From: a virus
Length of the DNA: 21,547 nucleotides
Virus record (IMG/VR): IMGVR_UViG_3300028859_000067
Span: 1 to 21,547 of that record
Direction: 5' to 3' (one strand)
Numbering within the stretch: the stretch's first letter is position 1; each line of letters starts with the position of its first letter. The position numbers and the translations under genes are program-made. Below the pieces are notes generated by a model, which saw nothing but the letters and a program-made list of their open reading frames with translations, was not told the origin of the DNA and ran no database searches. Of this stretch, positions 1 through 7,041 are shown in pieces.

Positions 1-1
1 T

Positions 2-397
2 CGGGCAATTTGCTACATCGACAAGCCAAGCGAAACTGTGCAAATGGCTGCTGTTCAACGAGATAGTTGGGCAATTGAATACATCGACAAGCCAAGCGAA
101 GCTGTGCAACTGGCTGCTGTTCAACAAGATGGTTGTGCAATTAAATACATCGACAAACCAAGCGAAGCTGTGCAAATGGCTGCTGTTCGACAAGATGGTT
201 GGGCAATTTGCTACATCGACAAGCCAAGCGAAGCTGTGCAACTGGCTGCTGTTCAACAATATGGTTGTGCAATTAAATACATCAGCAAGCCAAGCGAAGC
301 TGTGCAAATGGCTGCTATTCAACAAGATGGTTATGCAATTGAATGCATAAAAAAGCCAACAATTAATGTCAAATTAGTGGCTAAATTGCTGTCTTAA
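2..397 (+). CDS. 22-residue repeat protein (DUF4116-like), 5' end outside window
   Basis: The reading frame is open to the left edge, so the true start is upstream; the internal GTG at 38 is not a convincing start because the repeat continues in frame before it. The visible 131 codons are a tandem array of a 22-residue unit of the form SEAVQ(M/L)AAVQQDG-A-YIDKP, five full copies and one degenerate last copy ending KPTINVKL. The pattern resembles DUF4116-type alpha-hairpin repeats found in some phage and Legionella proteins; function unknown, possibly a helical solenoid for protein contacts. The repeat is conserved at DNA level too (66-bp periodicity), which points to recent expansion or gene conversion. 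No enzymatic motif is visible in this part. Confidence 0.75.
   Translation, partial: RAICYIDKPSETVQMAAVQRDSWAIEYIDKPSEAVQLAAVQQDGCAIKYIDKPSEAVQMAAVRQDGWAICYIDKPSEAVQLAAVQQYGCAIKYISKPSEAVQMAAIQQDGYAIECIKKPTINVKLVAKLLS
5..356 (+). repeat. 66-bp coding tandem repeat, about 5.3 units
   Basis: Units begin with GCAATT at 5, 71, 137, 203, 269 and 335, exactly 66 bp apart. Neighbouring units differ by a few bases, and two diagnostic sites alternate along the array (CAAATG versus CAACTG, and TTGG versus TTGT at the unit end), suggesting a partly erased two-unit (132-bp) higher-order repeat. All differences keep the frame open. Confidence 0.9.
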
Positions 398-427
398 AAT
401 ATTCAAAACAAAGCACTTATTTTTCTA

Positions 428-456
428 TTGACTTTTAAGTTTAGGTTTGATATACT
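428..456 (+). promoter_or_regulatory. sigma70-type promoter (extended -10) for the 481 gene
   Basis: TTGACT at 428-433, a 17-base spacer, then TATACT at 451-456, preceded by TG at the extended -10 position. Expected start is near 463, giving a leader of roughly 18 nt with AAAGGA at 471-476 as ribosome site before ATG 481. Confidence 0.8.
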
Positions 457-480
457 ATATTTGTAAGTAGAAAGGAACTT

Positions 481-681
481 ATGAACACATTTTCTGAACC
501 AGTTATTGCTGAAGGACCTCATTCAATTGAAGCTATTGTTGTCGATCAAGTAAAGCATCTTACTATTGCCCGTTCTGGCGATTGTGAGCACATTACTGTA
601 TGGATTGATAGCAAGTGTTTTCTAATCACTGCGTTTATCAATTCTGCCAATGAGCCGCAGATTAGGATTAAACAAGCTTAG
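481..681 (+). CDS. small hypothetical protein, 66 aa, early gene
   Basis: Not recognised. ATG with AAAGGA four bases upstream, directly behind a strong sigma70-type promoter, so this is very probably a real early gene. The product is small and soluble-looking, with no signal peptide, membrane segment or clear metal-binding motif; two cysteines (in GDCEH and SKCFL). The last codons and stop lie inside a 16-bp tandem duplication (663-694), so the C-terminus RIKQA may have been set by that duplication. It is the only protein gene between the repeat protein and the putative small RNA. Confidence 0.65.
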   Translation: MNTFSEPVIAEGPHSIEAIVVDQVKHLTIARSGDCEHITVWIDSKCFLITAFINSANEPQIRIKQA

Positions 682-694
682 GATTAAACAAGCT
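663..694 (+). repeat. 16-bp tandem direct duplication
   Basis: TAGGATTAAACAAGCT occurs twice head to tail at 663-678 and 679-694. The first copy carries the last sense codons of the 66-aa gene and the second begins with its stop codon; a slippage duplication at the gene end is the simplest explanation. Confidence 0.8.
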
Positions 695-721
695 TTGGTT
701 TAAGAAAGGAGAAAATAGTTC

Positions 722-750
722 TTGACAAATTAGGTTAAACTTGATAACAT
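722..750 (+). promoter_or_regulatory. sigma70-type promoter for a non-coding transcript
   Basis: TTGACA at 722-727, 17-base spacer, TAACAT at 745-750 with TG one base before the -10. It is nearly the same sequence as the 4641 promoter: over 29 bases only a few differ. No open reading frame of useful size follows, so it probably drives the RNA at 757-945. Confidence 0.75.
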
Positions 751-756
751 AATAAT

Positions 757-945
757 AGATAATGTAAATATCAATCAGTAGTGAGTGTATTAGTTAAGCT
801 AGTCTAATAGAAGCGTTGAAAGGACGCCAAAATATGACCTGACAATAGTGAAAACTTATGGGTTACAAATTATAAAAAACATCAATTAGTAGTGGAAAAT
901 CCCAGCGGAGCCAAATATTGGCGTAGATGCTGGGATTTTCATTTG
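757..945 (+). ncRNA. candidate phage small RNA, about 190 nt
   Basis: This stretch without a protein gene (682-984) contains a complete transcription unit: promoter 722-750, expected start near 757, and a strong hairpin at 896-939 followed by a T-rich tail. Between them the longest start-to-stop frames are only a few codons (for example ATG ACC TGA at 834). Local stems seen: ATTAG 789-793 with CTAAT 804-808; GCGTT 813-817 with GACGC 823-827 closing a GAAAG loop; TGACC 835-839 with GGTTA 861-865. A near-identical 14-nt segment ATCAAT(C/T)AGTAGTG occurs near both ends (770-783 and 881-894). T4 itself makes small stable RNAs of unknown function (RNAC, RNAD), so there is precedent. Not matched to any known family. 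Confidence 0.5.
896..939. terminator. two-tier hairpin terminator, probably bidirectional
   Basis: Outer 11-bp stem 896-906 / 929-939 (AAAATCCCAGC with GCTGGGATTTT), inner 5-bp stem GCCAA 910-914 / TTGGC 918-922. It ends the putative small RNA on the plus strand and lies 46 bp past the stop of the minus-strand 985 gene, where the A-rich left arm reads as T-rich. Confidence 0.7.
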
Positions 946-984
946 ATTTCTCTTACCCGCGAACTGCATAATTATTTATCAAAA

Positions 985-2493
985 TTATGACAATTTGAAA
1001 TTTATTTTTCCACCTGGTTTACTATTCGCGTAAAAATTCTTATGACATTGGAATTTTATTTCACCTTCAAAACTTGGTGGCCAGATAACACTAAAATCAG
1101 TATATGATGCGCCGTCTCCACTCACTGTCATTTTTGTTTTTATTTGAATCATATCACAACGAGATAAAATTTCTTTAAAAAATCCAGTTACAATAGATGT
1201 TTTTTCATTCAATTTCTCAGTCACAAGATATGCGATAGTTGCAAGCAAGTGTAATCCAAAACAATAATTAGGATTCTTTAGATTTGGCTTATATACTGGA
1301 TTAGTTAATACCTTTTGCAGTTTTTTAGTGACATCTTTTTTGGTTGCATTCGGATCATCGATTAATTCTTTAATTTTTTTCTGATCTGCTTTATCGATAA
1401 AATCGAACAGCACTCCCAATTCTAATACTCCATCTACTGCTGATTTGACTTTCAATAAAGTCAACACATTGAATAAATATTTGTATTTTTTCTGACTGAG
1501 CAAATCAGAATATCTTTCTGGATTTTTTTCAATAGCAGTTGTTAAACTAACTACACTAGCTGCTGCCCCACCTTTACTATTCTTGGAACTTACTGCTAAT
1601 TTGGTAGAATTATTAATATGTAAATAACTATCAACTAATTGTTCATTTCCTGCCATTGGAAATGAACAATTTTTTATTTTGGCCCAACTTGATCCCATTG
1701 GTTTAAGTAATTGATCTTCAACTTGTTTATATGCTCCAGAAATAAAATGACCTGTAAGTAGAGCAATTGGAGCAGCAGTCTCCCCAAGATCAACTTCATA
1801 TGAATTGAAATGTTTTGCTGCGTTCGCCACTGGTTCAGAAAATCCAGCCCTAATATTATTTAATAATTTTGGAATTTGTGTAATTACTTCTTCTGGCAAT
1901 TCAGTATGAGTAGCAATGTTTGTAGTAACTTGCTCAAGTAATCCATCAACATCAAAAAAATTATTTACTCCAACAACAGTAGATGGTTTCAAATTAAGAT
2001 CAGCCTTTTGCTGTGCTACATTTTCAATTGCATAATCAGTGTCTCTTGCAAAATCTGAATTAGCCCAAAAAAATGGAACTGAGTTTAAACTTTTGGTGTT
2101 GAATAGTTTTACAAATGCTACAACTTGTTTTTGTTCATTAGTCCATAGCGTCACCAATGCCGCTCTTCCAGTATTATTAACAATGTGCCAATTATTATTG
2201 GAAATTTTTGCTTGAATCTTATATTGCTCAAGTGCTTCCATTACTTTTTGCTGGCCAGTTTTAAGTAATTTTTTTTGATCTGCAAGTGGCAATCTTTTTG
2301 CGGCAGGAGGAAGCATATTTACAGTATCATTTTCATAATACATACCATTTTCAGGAAACACAACATTTCCCATAGCAGTTATGGTTTTTCCTTCTGGACT
2401 TTTAAAAACAATCAATTTTCCAGCAGCGGCTTCTTGACAACGCACATACAATCCCCTACTCCCCGCCTCTTTAATTATTTCGTTATATCTCAT
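985..2493 (-). CDS. hypothetical phage protein, 502 aa
   Basis: Not confidently recognised. Starts MRYNEIIKEAG, a pattern (MRxxE[IL][IL]xE[AG]G) it shares with the neighbouring nucleotidyltransferase-fold gene. A distinctive segment around residues 305-320 (AVSSKNSKGGAAASV) recalls the beta-strand with conserved Ser/Lys in some PD-(D/E)XK-type nucleases, but I cannot assign catalytic residues. No signal peptide or membrane segment. A late-type promoter box (2499-2505) lies immediately before the ATG, inside the end of the upstream homing endonuclease gene, which ends four bases before this start. The weak AAAG is the only ribosome-site candidate, so translation may be coupled or start from a very short leader. 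Probably a late or virion-associated protein; function unknown. Confidence 0.7.
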   Translation of the reverse strand: MRYNEIIKEAGSRGLYVRCQEAAAGKLIVFKSPEGKTITAMGNVVFPENGMYYENDTVNMLPPAAKRLPLADQKKLLKTGQQKVMEALEQYKIQAKISNNNWHIVNNTGRAALVTLWTNEQKQVVAFVKLFNTKSLNSVPFFWANSDFARDTDYAIENVAQQKADLNLKPSTVVGVNNFFDVDGLLEQVTTNIATHTELPEEVITQIPKLLNNIRAGFSEPVANAAKHFNSYEVDLGETAAPIALLTGHFISGAYKQVEDQLLKPMGSSWAKIKNCSFPMAGNEQLVDSYLHINNSTKLAVSSKNSKGGAAASVVSLTTAIEKNPERYSDLLSQKKYKYLFNVLTLLKVKSAVDGVLELGVLFDFIDKADQKKIKELIDDPNATKKDVTKKLQKVLTNPVYKPNLKNPNYCFGLHLLATIAYLVTEKLNEKTSIVTGFFKEILSRCDMIQIKTKMTVSGDGASYTDFSVIWPPSFEGEIKFQCHKNFYANSKPGGKINFKLS

Positions 2494-2497
2494 ATCT

Positions 2498-3586
2498 TTA
2501 TTTATTCAAATTAGCTCTTCCTTTAATATATCCAGCCACTTTATATTTTTCCCACTCTTCTTTTTTAATAGTTTTGCTTATATTTTTCTCAACATTAGAA
2601 ATCCACATATAATCACGAGTATTACTTAGCAAATGACCTTTTATATACCCCATTTGATTGTATAGAATAAAGTCTACTGGAAAAATTCTTTTAACATCTT
2701 TAATAATTAAATTGGTTATCCATATTTTTCCAATTGTTTTAGACTTAATTATTCCTCTAATCCATCCCAAATTTTTATATTTTAACCAATCACATTTTTT
2801 AATTCTAATTTCTTGTTTCAACTTTAAATTTTTAATAAAAATAGTATCTTTCCATAAATTTGATTTTTCTTTTTTCAAATCATCAGACATTTTATACATC
2901 ATTCCTTTTGAATATCCTGACTTTAAATACTTTTCTAAATCATTTTTAGAAATTAATATTTCTTCTGATCCATTATTAACCCATATTTTTCCAATATTTT
3001 CTTTTGCATTTTTACGTAATGTTTGAAATACTTTTTCTGGAGATCCTTTAATATATCCTTTCAATTCATATGAAGAAAGTTCTTTAATATTAATCATTTT
3101 TCTATTTCCAGTTAAGGAGTTATAAATATGAATTTGGTCTTTCTTATTAGAAATCATTCCTTTCTTAAATCCCAAATTTTCAAATTTAGAAAAATCAATT
3201 GGTAATATTTGTTTTTGACAATCTCCATTATTAATCCAGATTGTTCCTACGCTACTTCTAAAAGACTTAGAACCTACATGCAAATTATACCAAGAATCAT
3301 TATTGATTGCTTTAACTCTATAAAGAAATTTACTTTCATGCTCAACACATTTTTTCTTAGAATCAAAAATTCTACAAATCTTGATATCAAATATATCTTT
3401 TCCTTCATTATCAATAATGTTTTTAATTATTTTGCTTGACGTAAAATAAATAGTCCATAAATCCTCAGGTTTGCATCCTTTTGCAAATCTGCATCCATAA
3501 TATTTCTTTTTAGTTATTTTGTGAGTAATACAATATGTAAAAGGAGTTCTATCAATTGCAGTAAAAGTTGATGGATAAATATTCAT
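2498..3586 (-). CDS. GIY-YIG-like homing endonuclease with six C-terminal repeats, 362 aa
   Basis: N-terminal nuclease domain, about residues 15-100: TYCITHKITKKKYYGCR fits the GIY...YIG...R pattern in divergent form, followed by DLWTIYFTSSK and VEHESKFLYR, where the glutamate would be the metal ligand. This arrangement is typical of free-standing homing endonucleases of T4-like phages. Residues about 113-362 hold six copies of a ~40-residue unit with IW(I/V)NN at its start and Y--GYIKG at its end, probably a DNA-reading array. AGGAGG at 3596-3601 is a strong ribosome site nine bases before ATG 3586. The gene sits between the 985 gene and the divergent 3674 gene, i.e. an intergenic insertion. 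Its leader (3587-3654) carries the hairpin element also found before the unrelated 18740 endonuclease. Codon use is extremely AT-rich. Confidence 0.7.
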   Translation of the reverse strand: MNIYPSTFTAIDRTPFTYCITHKITKKKYYGCRFAKGCKPEDLWTIYFTSSKIIKNIIDNEGKDIFDIKICRIFDSKKKCVEHESKFLYRVKAINNDSWYNLHVGSKSFRSSVGTIWINNGDCQKQILPIDFSKFENLGFKKGMISNKKDQIHIYNSLTGNRKMINIKELSSYELKGYIKGSPEKVFQTLRKNAKENIGKIWVNNGSEEILISKNDLEKYLKSGYSKGMMYKMSDDLKKEKSNLWKDTIFIKNLKLKQEIRIKKCDWLKYKNLGWIRGIIKSKTIGKIWITNLIIKDVKRIFPVDFILYNQMGYIKGHLLSNTRDYMWISNVEKNISKTIKKEEWEKYKVAGYIKGRANLNK

Positions 3587-3654
3587 GGCTGATTGCCTCC
3601 TGTGGCATTAGAGTGGTTAGAGATGGGAGTCTCGTGAACCACATTATTATTTAT
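3587..3654 (-). promoter_or_regulatory. structured 5' leader of homing endonuclease gene, copy 1
   Basis: Read on the minus strand: late-type box ATAAATA (3654-3648), then a 30-nt hairpin at 3642-3613. Outer stem GTGGTT/AACCAC, a CAC bulge on the 5' side and one T on the 3' side, inner stem GAGA/TCTC, loop CTCCCA. TCTAAT and AGGAGGCAATCAGC follow, before ATG 3586. The same architecture, spacing and flanking words occur at 18671-18739 with compensated stem changes. Confidence 0.65.
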
Positions 3655-3665
3655 CTTGATAAATA
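3648..3665. promoter_or_regulatory. back-to-back late-type promoters in an 18-bp palindrome
   Basis: TATTTATC-TT-GATAAATA is a perfect inverted repeat with a late box on each strand: ATAAATA 3659-3665 toward the nucleotidyltransferase gene, and ATAAATA 3654-3648 toward the homing endonuclease. The ATG of the rightward gene (3674) is only eight bases beyond its box, so that mRNA would be leaderless or nearly so. Confidence 0.55.
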
Positions 3666-3673
3666 TCTGTATC

Positions 3674-4636
3674 ATGAGAATATTTGAATTATTAATGGAA
3701 GGCGGAAATGTTTTTGCAGGAAAGACTGCTTCTATTAAACGCGAAAATATTGAACCAACCATATCTGCCTATTTCAAAGAATTGAAAAAATTGTTTCCAA
3801 AGAAAGCTAATATTTTCAACTCGCAACATTTTGTACCACTTGGATCAGTTGGGAAGAAAGCAGTATCTGGCGATATAGACTTAGGAATAAGTGCATCAGA
3901 TATTTTAGATAAAACAATGAGTGATGCATCCATCTCTTTATGGGGTATTGATCCACTTGCTGTTCATAATGAAGCTCTATCTTTGGAAAAGAGAGCTAGA
4001 ACAAGTGGACCTGAACGATTGAGAATGAAGGCTTTTTTAAAAATTCTTACTGCATACATTAATTCTAAAAATTCTGATTTATCATGTAATGAGAAGAAAG
4101 TTACTGATGGGAATATTTTTGGTTTGTTTCCACAGTTTGATGAATCAAGAAATAATTTAGGAATTGGAGTTCAAATCGATTGGATGATTGGAGATTTAAA
4201 CTGGCTTAAATTTTCTTATTTTTCATCTGCATATCCAGAAGGGTCAAATGTAAAAGGGCTACATGGCAGCGAACTATTGGCATCTGCTTTTCAAGTTGCA
4301 AATTTAATGTTTAGTCATATAAATGGTATCAAAGATAAAACAACAAATAAGTATATTTCTCATGATCCGCAAGAAGCATTAAATATTTTAGGAGATCGTT
4401 TAGGAGTTATAATTCCCAGATCAGAAGTTGAAGATTATTACAGGCTTCATTCTTTATTGAAAAGCAAAATGCGTCCAGAAGATTATAATACATTATTAAA
4501 TGTTTATTTCAAAATCCTAGATTCAACTCACGGAGATATTCCTGATAACTTACAAAAAGAATGGTTAAAAAGAAAAAATTCTTTGGGATTAACTGGAAAA
4601 TTTCTCCCAGATAATTCTGCTCTGAAGAATAAATAA
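3674..4636 (+). CDS. nucleotidyltransferase-fold protein, 320 aa
   Basis: The N-terminal half shows a polymerase-beta-type nucleotidyltransferase signature: GS at residues 57-58, then GDID with Asp67 and Asp69, and a third candidate acid at Asp169 in QIDWMIGD. This is the GS...DxD...D layout of NTP-transferring enzymes. The C-terminal part is helical without a recognised domain. Similar proteins occur in T4-like phages; substrate unknown (nucleic acid, protein or antibiotic-like small molecule are all possible). I chose ATG 3674 (MRIFELLMEGGNVF) rather than the upstream TTG 3656, because the MRxxELLxEGG beginning matches how such phage proteins start and because the late box lies over the TTG. 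There is no clear ribosome site. Ends five bases before the next promoter. Confidence 0.7.
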   Translation: MRIFELLMEGGNVFAGKTASIKRENIEPTISAYFKELKKLFPKKANIFNSQHFVPLGSVGKKAVSGDIDLGISASDILDKTMSDASISLWGIDPLAVHNEALSLEKRARTSGPERLRMKAFLKILTAYINSKNSDLSCNEKKVTDGNIFGLFPQFDESRNNLGIGVQIDWMIGDLNWLKFSYFSSAYPEGSNVKGLHGSELLASAFQVANLMFSHINGIKDKTTNKYISHDPQEALNILGDRLGVIIPRSEVEDYYRLHSLLKSKMRPEDYNTLLNVYFKILDSTHGDIPDNLQKEWLKRKNSLGLTGKFLPDNSALKNK

Positions 4637-4640
4637 TTTC

Positions 4641-4669
4641 TTGACAAATTATATTAAATTTGTTATCAT
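4641..4669 (+). promoter_or_regulatory. sigma70-type promoter giving a leaderless transcript
   Basis: TTGACA 4641-4646, 17-base spacer, TATCAT 4664-4669 with extended TG. Only six bases (TTTTAT) separate the -10 from ATG 4676, so the expected start nucleotide is the A of the start codon. No ribosome site is present. Drives the three-gene operon 4676-7039. Confidence 0.8.
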
Positions 4670-4675
4670 TTTTAT

Positions 4676-5515
4676 ATGAATATAAAATTATTCCAAATTT
4701 GTTATGCTCCTGAACACTTCACTAATATAAAAGTTCCTTTTGAAGTTTGGGATAATTCTGAAAATCTTACTCCCAAACTTTGTGAGTTTCCAATATTCAA
4801 TAAAGTTTATGATTATGCGACTGAAAATAATATAGACTATTGGGGAGTATTGAGTCCAAAGTTTGAATACAAAGCTGGAATATCAGGCCAACAATTTTAC
4901 GATTGGATTGAAAGGGAAATTACTAATTCACCAGCCAAACCAGATGTTCTTTTTATAAATCCAACTCCAATCAATGAAAGTTTATCCTCAAGCGTAATTA
5001 GCCAAGGAGAAAACTGCCATCCTGGTTTGATGAATTTAATGCAACGAGTTTTACAACGTATGAATATTAATTTGATATTAGCCACTTTATGGAATTATGA
5101 TACTTTTGCATTATGCAATTATTTCGTTGGTAATAAGGTTTTTTGGACTAAATATTTAAATTTTGCAAACCAATTTATTGCTGAAGCTTCATCTGATCCA
5201 AATGATTATAAAATGATGTTTGAAACTGGGGCCAATTACGGGCTTAACAGCGCATTGCCTTACTATACGTTTGTGTTAGAAAGATTATTCAGTCTGTTTC
5301 TTATAATATATCCCGAAATTAATCATTATGAAGCCAAATATTCCAGAGAGCAACTCTTCAAAAAAACAAAATTACCTTTGGAAATTGTTGATGAAATTCG
5401 AGCACTTTCATATATAAAGCATCTTGGAATTAATGATCCAGAACTACTCAGGCACTGGATATTTTTAAGAAATAAATTTGCTCAACAAAATCCAAACATA
5501 TTCAATGTGGAGTAA
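4676..5515 (+). CDS. putative glycan-related (glycosyltransferase-like) protein, 279 aa
   Basis: Begins MNIKLFQICYAPEHF and contains the run YWGVLSPKF at about 61-69, followed by KPDVLFINPTP and a GENCHPGL segment. This style is seen in uncharacterised proteins of glycan-biosynthesis clusters in phages and bacteria that handle or mimic glycosyltransferases. No classical DxD is evident in this reading, so the activity is inferred and tentative. The start is fixed by the family-like beginning and by the promoter six bases upstream, which makes the message leaderless. The next gene follows after one base, and the product of that gene also looks glycan-related, so the pair may modify the host surface or phage glycans early in infection. 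Confidence 0.5.
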   Translation: MNIKLFQICYAPEHFTNIKVPFEVWDNSENLTPKLCEFPIFNKVYDYATENNIDYWGVLSPKFEYKAGISGQQFYDWIEREITNSPAKPDVLFINPTPINESLSSSVISQGENCHPGLMNLMQRVLQRMNINLILATLWNYDTFALCNYFVGNKVFWTKYLNFANQFIAEASSDPNDYKMMFETGANYGLNSALPYYTFVLERLFSLFLIIYPEINHYEAKYSREQLFKKTKLPLEIVDEIRALSYIKHLGINDPELLRHWIFLRNKFAQQNPNIFNVE

Positions 5516-5516
5516 T

Positions 5517-6233
5517 ATGAAACCATTATTTATTATTAGCAGTGCTATTAGAACAAAACACGGAAAATTTTCTGCTACAGAACGATTACAGCAAACTATT
5601 GAGACTTTAAAAAGTATTAGAGATAGAATTCCAGATGCAAAAATTTTAGTTAATGAAAGTTCAGGAGAGCAATCAATAACTCAAGAAGAAAATAATAAAT
5701 TATCACGTTATGCAGACTGGATTGAAAACTATTCTAGTGATCCGCAGGTTCAAGAAATATATAAAAGCACAAACAATTGGGATATTGTAAAAAATTATAC
5801 TGAAATGTTGGTTACAGCGAAATCTTTATACATTTTAGAAACATATTCTCCAGAAAGTTCTCGAATTTTTAAACTAAGTGGAAGATATCAGTTAACGAAT
5901 GATTTTGATTTAAATAAATATGATGATCCGAATTTAACTAGTAAATATATATTTTCTGCCAGAAGAAATAGCCAATTTCCCACTAATGTAACAAATGGAT
6001 TAACTCATCAACTAATGAGTAGATTGTGGTCATGGCCAACCAATAAATCTGATTTGGTATTGGCAAGATATAAAATAATGTTGGAAGATTTTACCAACTC
6101 ACTAAATCAAAATAACTATCGTGATATTGAACATTTATTATTCAAATATTTTGAAGGCCCAAATCTATTTGAATTTCCCATTATTGGTGTCACTGGCCAA
6201 CTCGGTCCTACTGCTCGACAAGTATCAGATTAA
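5517..6233 (+). CDS. putative glycosyltransferase-like protein, 238 aa
   Basis: Start chosen at ATG 5517, where GTGGAGT just upstream acts as ribosome site and the previous stop is one base before; the alternative ATG at 5478 lies inside the preceding gene. Features: MKPLFIISSAIRTKHG at the N-terminus (a Rossmann-like first strand with a conserved-looking RTKHG), ILVNESSG around residues 41-48, and KLSGRYQLTNDFD around 115-127. The KLSGRY run is common in phage and bacterial proteins related to nucleotide-sugar transferases, with D-F-D a possible metal/nucleotide site. Second gene of the operon from the 4641 promoter. Function inferred from context and weak motif likeness only. Confidence 0.5.
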   Translation: MKPLFIISSAIRTKHGKFSATERLQQTIETLKSIRDRIPDAKILVNESSGEQSITQEENNKLSRYADWIENYSSDPQVQEIYKSTNNWDIVKNYTEMLVTAKSLYILETYSPESSRIFKLSGRYQLTNDFDLNKYDDPNLTSKYIFSARRNSQFPTNVTNGLTHQLMSRLWSWPTNKSDLVLARYKIMLEDFTNSLNQNNYRDIEHLLFKYFEGPNLFEFPIIGVTGQLGPTARQVSD

Positions 6234-6241
6234 GGAGAATT

Positions 6242-7039
6242 ATGAGAAATAATTACTGGCGTTGTTCTAAATTCGCAGATTTTATTCGTGGATCAAAAAC
6301 ACTTCATGCATTATCTGGCAAAGAATGGAAGGAATGGCATCAAAAAGAAAAAACAATACATCCATTTCGTTATTGGCTTGCAGAAGAGGCTTTGGGTTCT
6401 ATCCAGAATTTTATTAATTGGCCATTGGATAAATATCATAACATTAAGTGGTATTTAAATAATCGTTTCATATCACAATCTCATCAATTAACTGCTAGTG
6501 CCAAACATATTAAGCGCGGGCAATGGTGCGATATTACTGAAAGAATACTTCCTTGCTTATTTGATACACTAGTTGATTATGTAGAAATTGAACTGGCTCA
6601 TATTCAATGTTGGAATAATCGAAAATATAAATGGAAAAACGGCCGATGCCAAAAAGCTGGACGTGACAATTTGTATTGGCAAGAATCTTTGGTATATAAT
6701 GAAGATAGTGGAGTTTATCCTGGAGATAAATTGTATGGGAAATTAACAAAACAAGCAATTAATGCCAAAGAAATACACGACTTGTATGTATGGTGGACTG
6801 AAATTTATTCTAACAGGCTTGAACCCATGGATGAATCTGGTTGGTCTGAATTTTGTTCCAGAAAAAGAACTTCTGGTGATGGATTTATGGATTTTCTGGA
6901 TGCAGATGAAACTACTGAACATAGAAAAGAATCTAAAAGAATTTTATCGAAACTAAATAAACTTGAAAAGAAATATCATAATGAAGACACAAATATGATG
7001 ATTAGATTAATCAAAGTGCGTGATTCTTTGTGGACCTAG
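6242..7039 (+). CDS. conserved T4-like phage protein of unknown function, 265 aa
   Basis: Tryptophan-rich soluble protein: NYWRCSKFADFIRG at the start, HPFRYWLAEEALG near residues 41-53, then WPLDKYHNIKWYLNNRF and RGQWCDITERILPCLF, and a charged helical C-terminus. I recall this N-terminal pattern as a widespread uncharacterised protein of large T4-like phages; no enzymatic motif is identifiable. AAGGAGA 6232-6238 precedes ATG 6242 and the previous stop is eight bases upstream, so it is the third gene of the operon that starts leaderless at 4676. The operon ends immediately after it at the 64-bp palindrome. Confidence 0.65.
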   Translation: MRNNYWRCSKFADFIRGSKTLHALSGKEWKEWHQKEKTIHPFRYWLAEEALGSIQNFINWPLDKYHNIKWYLNNRFISQSHQLTASAKHIKRGQWCDITERILPCLFDTLVDYVEIELAHIQCWNNRKYKWKNGRCQKAGRDNLYWQESLVYNEDSGVYPGDKLYGKLTKQAINAKEIHDLYVWWTEIYSNRLEPMDESGWSEFCSRKRTSGDGFMDFLDADETTEHRKESKRILSKLNKLEKKYHNEDTNMMIRLIKVRDSLWT

Positions 7040-7041
7040 AA

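Noticed and set aside
5-356. Regular 66-bp repeats resembling a CRISPR array
   Set aside because: Units are contiguous with no unique spacers, and they encode a continuous 22-residue protein repeat.
757-895. Possible tRNA (GGTTACAAAT resembles a T-arm)
   Set aside because: No acceptor stem, anticodon arm or D-arm of the right spacing can be drawn around it.
3656-3673. sigma70 promoter TTGATA...TATCAT before the nucleotidyltransferase gene
   Set aside because: The spacer is only 8 bases, so the boxes cannot work together; the late-type box is the better reading.
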